Shown in pieces: positions 44,919-50,746 of a DNA stretch of 50,746 nucleotides; the stretch's first letter is position 1; each line of letters begins with the position of its first letter. The position numbers and the translations under genes are program-made. This stretch comes from Candidatus Zixiibacteriota bacterium (lineage in GTDB: Bacteria > Zixibacteria > MSB-5A5 > GN15 > PGXB01), in assembly GCA_016933695.1 (NCBI GenBank), contig JAFGAL010000027.1:1-50746 (forward strand). The letters run 5' to 3'. The notes beneath the pieces are model-generated. The model was not told the origin of the DNA, ran no database searches, and saw nothing but the letters and a program-made list of their open reading frames with translations.

Positions 44919-45294
44919 ATAGTATTCCGCCTTTCTTTTTTCACCATATAACAAATATGTTACGAAAAAGCTCCGAAAAAACAAGCAAATTGTGCTGATT
45001 TGAGGCAGTTTTCATCCTCTTTCCGCACCGTTTACTTTGATCGTCGTCGGCCCGAGATCCCTGTCCGGCACGCCGCGTTATGACCGATTCCGCGTTACTC
45101 CTAAAAATCATTGACAGATTGCCGAATCCACGTTTAATTGTACACAGGTTGACAGGATTTGACACCTGAACGAACCGTGTGCCGATCTCCGGCTTCACCA
45201 CCTGTGTCACCTCGATAACGACCTCCGCAGGCAATCTGCCCGGGTCGACGCTTTTGTAACCGGCTGAACACAGTATTCTGGGAAGAGGGATAGT
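44919..45294. other. Intergenic region between the selenoprotein and the C39-like protein genes
   Basis: About 375 bases, no supported gene. It holds the upstream region of the selenoprotein (ribosome site next to 44918), and a plus-strand promoter near 45111. TTGACA occurs three times in a row in the last third (45111, and TTGACA near 45150 and TTTGACA near 45159), so more than one start may be used. Confidence 0.4.
45111..45139 (+). promoter_or_regulatory. Sigma-70-type promoter before the C39-like protein gene
   Basis: TTGACA (45111-45116) and TTAATT (45134-45139) with a 17-base spacer, about 155 bases before the ATG at 45295. Confidence 0.4.
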
Positions 45295-48200
45295 ATGAGT
45301 ATACGAAACCGTACCGCGTCAATCGCGGCCATAATCATAATATTGGCCGCATTGCTGTCCATAGCGGCGGGCACTCAAAACCGCGCCGCAATCGGCGAAA
45401 TCGAACCGTTGACAGCCAATATCGAGAATATTTCTTTGTATCTTCCAACTGAAAAAAGCGATTGCTACCAGCTTTTCTATGCCGGTGAACTCGCGTATTT
45501 CTTTCCGCTACCCGATCCCTATGGGTACGGCCTTGATCTGTATTACACCCGCTTTACACCGATGGAATCGGCAATTTGCACCCTGAAAACCAGTTGGGTG
45601 GCGGTCTATGGCGACGGCGTCAAGGGGACGCCCGACATGCGGGTGTATTTAATTGACACCGATGGCCTTGGAATGCCTGGACAAAAACTCGATTCGCTGG
45701 ACATCCCCTATGAGCAACTGCCTCCCGAAATCGGTTATGTCGAAGTCGATTGGGCGGGCGCGGGAAAACAATGGACATTCCGTTTCGGCGAGGAGTTTTG
45801 CATCGCCGTTACCTGCATTCAAAACGATCCCGGCGATACACTCGCTCTTCTTTACGATGACGGATACGGACCGCATTACGGTGAATTCCGTTCCGGTTTG
45901 TACTTCGACAATGCCTTTTGGACCATGTATGATGCCTTCACAGGAGATTATGACTACGTTTTCCTGATGGCATCCGACATCTGCTGTTACGATCTCTATG
46001 ATCCGGTTTTCTGGTGGAAGGAACCGGATGATATATACATGCCCGATTTCGATCAGAATCAGGACGACTGGCAATCTTTCTGCGGACCGGCCGCCACCGC
46101 CAATTGTCTGTGGTGGTTCGATCAGCGCCTGCCCAACTGGAATATTATTCCCGACGGCATGACTCCCCCGGAATTCATTGAGGAGCTGGCAGACCTGATG
46201 GGCACGACTCCCGACAGCGGGACATTCATCGACAGCTTGCAGGAGGGAATCACCGACTGGCTGATATCGCAGGGGTGCGAAAACCGCCTGGTGGAGACGA
46301 CGGTCTATGAACCGACCTATGAATACTGCCGGGAACAACTCATGGACTGTCAGGACGTGATCCTGTTGTTCGGTTTTTGGGAGATTACCGATATCATTCC
46401 CGATATGCCCGAACCGGGCTGTAATGAAATCCACTGGGAGCGAATCGGCGGGCATTATACCACCATGGCCGGGGTTGACAGCACCGGCTATCGGGTCGGT
46501 CTGTCCGATCCGGATAAAAACGCCGCCGTTGAATACGCGTCATTGTATCCCCCGTCGCGTTTTTTCGGTTTTTACCATGAAGATCCGGAAGCACACAACG
46601 ACGGAACCACCGTTTCCCATGACGTCTACGAAGTCTCTACACTGGGCATCAGCCCGGGCGGAGCATGGGAGCTTCCGTACTACTGGGATACCGAGGGGAA
46701 AGCCATTACCGGCTACCAGTCCGGCGTAAATCCGAATCCCCGAAATGTCAAACTGGATATGACCACATGGTGCGGACAGGTGCCGGACTGGGTGGAAATC
46801 GGTGCGGTTGTGACCGAAGTTGAGGCCGCCGCGATCGTCTGTCCGAATATCAGCACCTGCGAATATTACAAGCCCCCCTATCCGGACTATGCGCCGTTCG
46901 GCATGCCGGATTTTGATCAGAAACAAAACGACTGGACGTCACCGCATACCGGCGGATGGAGCTGGTGCGGCCCGGTTGCCTTGTTCAACTGCATGTGGTG
47001 GTTTGATTCCAAATTCGAAGCGGTCCCGACACCGCCCTCGCATATCAGCGACAACTACCCTCTGATTACGCCGCAGGGCCAATGGGATGACCACACGCCC
47101 CCCAATGTTCAGCCGAGTATCGAACAGCTTGCCCCGCTATGTAATGTCGATGTAACCGTTCCCGGGACTGCGTTCGGCGATCTCGAAAGCGGTTTCCATG
47201 CCTGGCTGGCGCAGAATAACATCACCGGATATTACGGCACCCATGCTCTTGTCGGAGGCGATTTCGAGGAAATCCGCGATTCGATTCTTTCCTGCCAGAA
47301 TGTAATACTCCTGCTCGGTTTTTACGAAATGATTTCCCCCACCGAATGCCAGTGGCTGGGCGGACATTATGTCACCGCCGCCGGTGTCTGCACCACGTCG
47401 ACCGATTTGTGTGTTTCGGATCCGTATTTCGATTACAATGAGGGCGAACCGCCGGCCGGTTCGGCGCATGACGCGACAATCCACAATGACGCCGCCAAAA
47501 TCTCCGGTCCGCATGGAACCTATCATCATGACTGCTACCACCTGGAACCGCTGGCGTCATCGGTCTGTCCCTCCCCGGCCGGATGGGAATGTACCGATTA
47601 TCCGCACGACTGGTCCGATCTGGCGAATTTCGCGGGGCAGAATCCGATAACTCCGGGACTCAGCGCCGGCATTTATGCCGGCGGAGAAATCAGGGTCCTG
47701 CTCGACGGTGCGCTGATTATCTGCCCGCTCGACACCTGCGAAAACCAGTCGCCCGGCGATTTCAGCGGCAACGGATCAATCGATGTTCAGGATATTGTGA
47801 TGTTGGTCGCATATCTATATCAGGATGGCCCGCCGCCGACGGTTCCATCCAACGCCGATCCCAACGGTGATTGCTGTGTCGACTACCGCGATGTCTGGTA
47901 TTTAATCGATTTCTATTACGGCGACGGCGACGCGCCGGTTGACTGCACCTGCCTGAATCCGCCGATTTGTATTCCCGCTCCGCCGGCGCATACGCCGGGG
48001 AAGGTCAAACACAATCGCGACAATTACCGACCCACCGACGGCAGTCCGCTTGGGACGGCCTGGGATGAACTATGGCCGCAATACGGTGTTGGCTGGAATC
48101 TGAGCGGCTGGATCGACAATGGCGACGGCTACCTCAGTTATTGCGACACGCTGGAATTTACCAGCCAGACTACAGGCAAAACAGTCCGTGAACACACGCA

Positions 48201-49806
48201 AAAAGTCACCCCGACTTTAACGACAGTGAGTTACACGAATCCCGATGATACGGTTTACTTCGATCTGATCGTTCCCGAACAACCGATGATCGAACCGATT
48301 CAGCCCGGAATCGGGACATTCTGGCATGAAGTATTTCCCGACTACTGCCGCAAATTCGTCCTGACCTCGAAAACCGACTGGGTCAATCCGGCAGTGCAAA
48401 TAGGCGAAACCGTATCCATGCAGGCACTTAACGGCTCGGATTCGGGCCTGGCGCAGAGCTATGTCATCATTGCCATCGAAACCGATATTGTCACTATCCC
48501 CTTGCCGGTTATCGGCGACGCCAATTTCCACTGTAAAACCGCCTTTGTGCCGCCGGATGGCGACCCGAATGGCACCCAATGGCTCGAATTGTGGCCGGAC
48601 TATTTTCATGACTGGACCATAACCGGATGGTTTGACAACGACGACGGCAAGCTCAGTGTTGATGATTATGTCGATTTCATTAATGACGAAACCGAAGACT
48701 GGCGAAAATCTCAAATTGCCTGGGTTGGTCCGAAAATGACCGCAATCGACGGCGCCGAAACCGTTTATCTCGAATACATGGACTATGACAATCCGGATGT
48801 ACACGACATCGTAGCGCCGATCGGCACGTACTGGTATGAAAAATACCCTGACTATTACACACTATATGTAGTCTTTGGCTGGAATGACAACGGCGATGGT
48901 ATTCTGTCCGCCGGCGACGTGGTGGTATTCCGTGAGTTGGTCACGCAGTCATCGACTATCATGAATATCACCTCGCTTGGAACCGGTATCGTTTTGGAGG
49001 ATATCCCACCGATTCCGGAGTCGCTTCCCGACGACATCACCCTTGAAAATTATACCGGGTTTACACCGCCGGACGGCGATCCGACCGGAGTTGACTGGAT
49101 TGAGATTCGGCCGAATTATGCCGCATCATGGACCATCACCTCATGGAGTGATAACGGCAGCGGGAAACTGAGTGTCGGCGACATCCTGCGATTCGATGAA
49201 TCGAAAGGAATTAACTACAATGTCGCCTGGGTCGGACCGACCGGAATTATCCACGGCGAACACGACACACTCCTTCCGGACTATCGCCATATCTGCTATC
49301 CCGGATTCGACAATACCGATATTGTTCCCGTAACTTCCCTGGAAGGTATTTTCTGGCAACAGGTTTGGGGAGTATTTGGGCCCATGTTATTTACGGTGGA
49401 CTGGTTTGACAACGGCACGGAGCTACTTGATGACGGTGACACCCTGCTTCTGCAAAACATGGAAACCGGCGATTTTGAATCATACGAATTTCGCGGCAAT
49501 TTGAAATGCGGATTGATCTTGCAGGAAGTCCCGGTTTGCGACTGCCGTCCCGGTGATGCCAACAACGATATTGCATTGAACCTGCTGGACATTCTTTGGC
49601 TGATTGATTACATGTACGGCTCGCCGCAGGGTCCCGCGCCGCAACCATATACCATTTGTTCCGGTGATCCCAACGGTGATTGCACGGTAAACCTGCTGGA
49701 TATTTTACACCTGATTGCCAATATCTATCAGGAGCCGGTTGGTGAACCACCTACTTGTGATTGTGACACCTGGCTGATTGAATGCGGAGTGCCACTGAGA
49801 AAATAG
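45295..49806 (+). CDS. Giant secreted protein: two C39-like peptidase domains, dockerin-like modules and six ~86-residue repeats
   Basis: A 1503-residue exported protein. Order: signal peptide (about 1-26); beta-rich domain (about 40-245); first papain-like C39-type domain with Cys263 (SFCGPAATANCLWWF) and His387 (GGHYTTMAG); second such domain with Cys558 (SWCGPVALFNCMWWF) and His691 (GGHYVTAAG); a dockerin-like pair (about 821-880; DFSGNGSIDVQDIVMLVAYLY); six repeats starting near residues 917, 1003, 1090, 1174, 1262 and 1348, i.e. every 84-88 residues, each with G-x-x-W-x-E-x-x-P-x-Y then a W-x-DN-x-DG-x-LS-x-x-D core; and a C-terminal dockerin-like pair (about 1420-1483). Both cysteine and histidine are kept in each C39-like domain, so either could be a protease or a binding fold. 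No T9SS tail. Likely a surface protein bound through its dockerin module. Confidence 0.85.
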   Translation: MSIRNRTASIAAIIIILAALLSIAAGTQNRAAIGEIEPLTANIENISLYLPTEKSDCYQLFYAGELAYFFPLPDPYGYGLDLYYTRFTPMESAICTLKTSWVAVYGDGVKGTPDMRVYLIDTDGLGMPGQKLDSLDIPYEQLPPEIGYVEVDWAGAGKQWTFRFGEEFCIAVTCIQNDPGDTLALLYDDGYGPHYGEFRSGLYFDNAFWTMYDAFTGDYDYVFLMASDICCYDLYDPVFWWKEPDDIYMPDFDQNQDDWQSFCGPAATANCLWWFDQRLPNWNIIPDGMTPPEFIEELADLMGTTPDSGTFIDSLQEGITDWLISQGCENRLVETTVYEPTYEYCREQLMDCQDVILLFGFWEITDIIPDMPEPGCNEIHWERIGGHYTTMAGVDSTGYRVGLSDPDKNAAVEYASLYPPSRFFGFYHEDPEAHNDGTTVSHDVYEVSTLGISPGGAWELPYYWDTEGKAITGYQSGVNPNPRNVKLDMTTWCGQVPDWVEIGAVVTEVEAAAIVCPNISTCEYYKPPYPDYAPFGMPDFDQKQNDWTSPHTGGWSWCGPVALFNCMWWFDSKFEAVPTPPSHISDNYPLITPQGQWDDHTPPNVQPSIEQLAPLCNVDVTVPGTAFGDLESGFHAWLAQNNITGYYGTHALVGGDFEEIRDSILSCQNVILLLGFYEMISPTECQWLGGHYVTAAGVCTTSTDLCVSDPYFDYNEGEPPAGSAHDATIHNDAAKISGPHGTYHHDCYHLEPLASSVCPSPAGWECTDYPHDWSDLANFAGQNPITPGLSAGIYAGGEIRVLLDGALIICPLDTCENQSPGDFSGNGSIDVQDIVMLVAYLYQDGPPPTVPSNADPNGDCCVDYRDVWYLIDFYYGDGDAPVDCTCLNPPICIPAPPAHTPGKVKHNRDNYRPTDGSPLGTAWDELWPQYGVGWNLSGWIDNGDGYLSYCDTLEFTSQTTGKTVREHTQKVTPTLTTVSYTNPDDTVYFDLIVPEQPMIEPIQPGIGTFWHEVFPDYCRKFVLTSKTDWVNPAVQIGETVSMQALNGSDSGLAQSYVIIAIETDIVTIPLPVIGDANFHCKTAFVPPDGDPNGTQWLELWPDYFHDWTITGWFDNDDGKLSVDDYVDFINDETEDWRKSQIAWVGPKMTAIDGAETVYLEYMDYDNPDVHDIVAPIGTYWYEKYPDYYTLYVVFGWNDNGDGILSAGDVVVFRELVTQSSTIMNITSLGTGIVLEDIPPIPESLPDDITLENYTGFTPPDGDPTGVDWIEIRPNYAASWTITSWSDNGSGKLSVGDILRFDESKGINYNVAWVGPTGIIHGEHDTLLPDYRHICYPGFDNTDIVPVTSLEGIFWQQVWGVFGPMLFTVDWFDNGTELLDDGDTLLLQNMETGDFESYEFRGNLKCGLILQEVPVCDCRPGDANNDIALNLLDILWLIDYMYGSPQGPAPQPYTICSGDPNGDCTVNLLDILHLIANIYQEPVGEPPTCDCDTWLIECGVPLRK

Positions 49807-50233
49807 CAATCGGATTGGATAACACCAATCCAGGCAATAAAATAGCCGGAATCCGAGAGGCAAGATTCCGTCCTGATTCTATCCGGTTTGCGGAAATAGA
49901 TGTCTTATTGTGTCAAAATCGCGGAGTTTCGGTCGTTTTATGCCAAGAAAATACCGTTTTTCAACCGGAAAATGGTTGACAAAATTGGACATTCCTCCTT
50001 TATTATAGCTGGGTGAGCTACCAAGGGTGAGCATTGGGTTCAAACACACGCTTATCAATTGATTTCTTTGTTTAGCAACCTTGAGGTAGGCTTATGATTG
50101 AAGCTCCCTAGCGGCTCCGTATGCTAAACAGTTACTTATGCACGTATTTACTGACTAATGCAGTAGAGCATGTCACTTATTTGCAAGTAGTAGTGTAACT
50201 CAAACCCAAACCCAAAACTCAGGGAGAGTCTCT
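49807..50233 (+). other. Intergenic region and long leader before the last secreted protein
   Basis: No gene is supported here. It contains a hairpin GGATTGG-ATAACA-CCAATCC (49812-49831) soon after the C39-like gene, then a plus-strand promoter with TTGACA (49976-49981) and TATTAT (50001-50006, spacer 19) or an overlapping TTATAG. The region from about 50010 to 50233 would be a leader of about 220 bases with long-range pairing TGGGTT (50034-) / AACCCA (near 50204) and a tract of AACCC repeats. No known riboswitch is recognised. Confidence 0.4.
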
Positions 50234-50746
50234 ATGACCAAACAACTCCTAACTCTGTCCTTAGGGTTGTTCCTCGTGTTGGCACTGGTCCTTACATCGA
50301 CCACGGCTGAAGCCGCTCGTGCAACCGACAAGGCGCAATCCATGCATAAGGTTCGGATAGGCGCCGCGCCCCTCGCCAAGCTGGCCGGTGCTGAGAAGAT
50401 TTACAATTATGTCGCACCGGGACGTGACGACAATCGTGTCAGCCTTGGCGCTGATGCGTTTGGCGCATCGCTGTCGCCCGGTCTGACGGTTGGTATCACC
50501 ACCTATGATTACCAGCATAACTGCCGTATGGGCCGTCAGGTTGACTGGCGGGGAACCCAGAACGTCCATTTCGACTGGATGGTTCAGTCGGAATACAACC
50601 TCGGTAGCGATCGTGGTACCGCGTACGAAGCCTGGGATGCGACCTTTGCCGATCTGACGTTCAAGGGTCCCGATGGCGGCACCGACGTGCACCCGCGTCT
50701 GGGTGGCGGGGTGAACTACTCCGGCTATGTGGGACTGGATGTCGGC
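50234..50746 (+). CDS. Secreted protein, N-terminal part (3' end outside window)
   Basis: A frame of 171 codons runs from the ATG at 50234 to the window end without a stop. The ATG lies behind AGGGAG. It opens with a signal peptide (MTKQLLTLSLGLFLVLALVL, cleavage after AEA near residue 30), then reads LGADAFGASLSPGLTVGITTYDYQHNC and onward with a beta-strand-rich, Trp/Tyr/Asp-rich pattern and GGGVNYSGYVGL at the end. No family is recognised. The good promoter and long leader suggest high or regulated expression. It could be an envelope beta-propeller or a matrix protein; this is a guess. Confidence 0.75.
   Translation, partial: MTKQLLTLSLGLFLVLALVLTSTTAEAARATDKAQSMHKVRIGAAPLAKLAGAEKIYNYVAPGRDDNRVSLGADAFGASLSPGLTVGITTYDYQHNCRMGRQVDWRGTQNVHFDWMVQSEYNLGSDRGTAYEAWDATFADLTFKGPDGGTDVHPRLGGGVNYSGYVGLDVG

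Noticed and set aside
50010..50233. Known riboswitch in the leader of the last gene
   Set aside because: I see no consensus of cobalamin, TPP, SAM, glycine or cyclic-di-GMP riboswitches; only weak long-range complementarity.

Overview
The window reads as a chromosomal segment of a free-living, respiring bacterium of the FCB superphylum; candidate phylum Zixibacteria is my best guess. This is an inference from gene content: secreted proteins with paired dockerin-like calcium modules (NLLDIL...Y.Y), C-terminal 'QNYPNPFN...' sorting domains of the type IX secretion type, an Alternative Complex III (ACIII) operon, and a short primary sigma factor. No rRNA or marker phylogeny is available here. 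Neighbouring genes are moderately GC-rich; one gene (Fic, about 36.6-38.0 kb) is clearly more AT-rich.

Layout. 0-0.1 kb: right end of an IS3-family element. 0.2-5.0 kb (minus): a complete 2-oxoacid dehydrogenase operon E1alpha-E1beta-E2-E3 with a good promoter and a closing terminator. 5.9-13.6 kb (plus): ACIII operon actABCDEF plus a small membrane protein; convergent to it (13.6-16.4 kb, minus) are two CydA-like membrane proteins that each end in a c-type heme domain. 16.7-22.4 kb: MscL with a zinc-ribbon tail, a cohesin-like/TSP3/dockerin secreted protein and a 1.2-kilo-residue T9SS-type secreted protein. 22.7-29 kb: tRNA-Leu(CAG), two tandem paralogous GT-C-like membrane glycosyltransferases and a third, divergent polytopic glycosyltransferase. 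29-31.4 kb (minus): HtrA/DegP protease and primary-type sigma factor. 31.6-35.9 kb (plus): a tight six-gene operon: class II aldolase, an aminotransferase-fold protein that has lost its catalytic lysine, folB, folK, deoxynucleoside kinase, panB. 36-43.4 kb: lipoprotein, AT-rich Fic gene between two 43-bp repeats, dockerin protein, tandem kinase/pseudokinase, cohesin-like T9SS protein, methyltransferase. 43.5-50.7 kb: GT4 glycosyltransferase, a HesB/IscA-like protein interrupted by an in-frame UGA that is best read as selenocysteine, a 1503-residue secreted protein with two C39-like domains and six regular repeats of about 86 residues, and the start of another secreted protein cut by the window end.

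How it fits together. The 2-oxoacid dehydrogenase feeds acyl-CoA and NADH into metabolism. ACIII oxidises quinol and reduces cytochrome c, and the neighbouring CydA-like/cytochrome c pair is a plausible partner or terminal module. Several secreted proteins carry either dockerin-like or cohesin-like modules, some with T9SS-type tails, which suggests a calcium-dependent surface assembly.

The strongest leads are the HesB-like selenoprotein with a candidate bacterial SECIS hairpin, the alternating ~86-residue repeat of the giant C39-like protein, the lysine-less aminotransferase in a folate/pantothenate operon, the CydA-like/cytochrome c pair beside ACIII, and the repeat-flanked Fic module.
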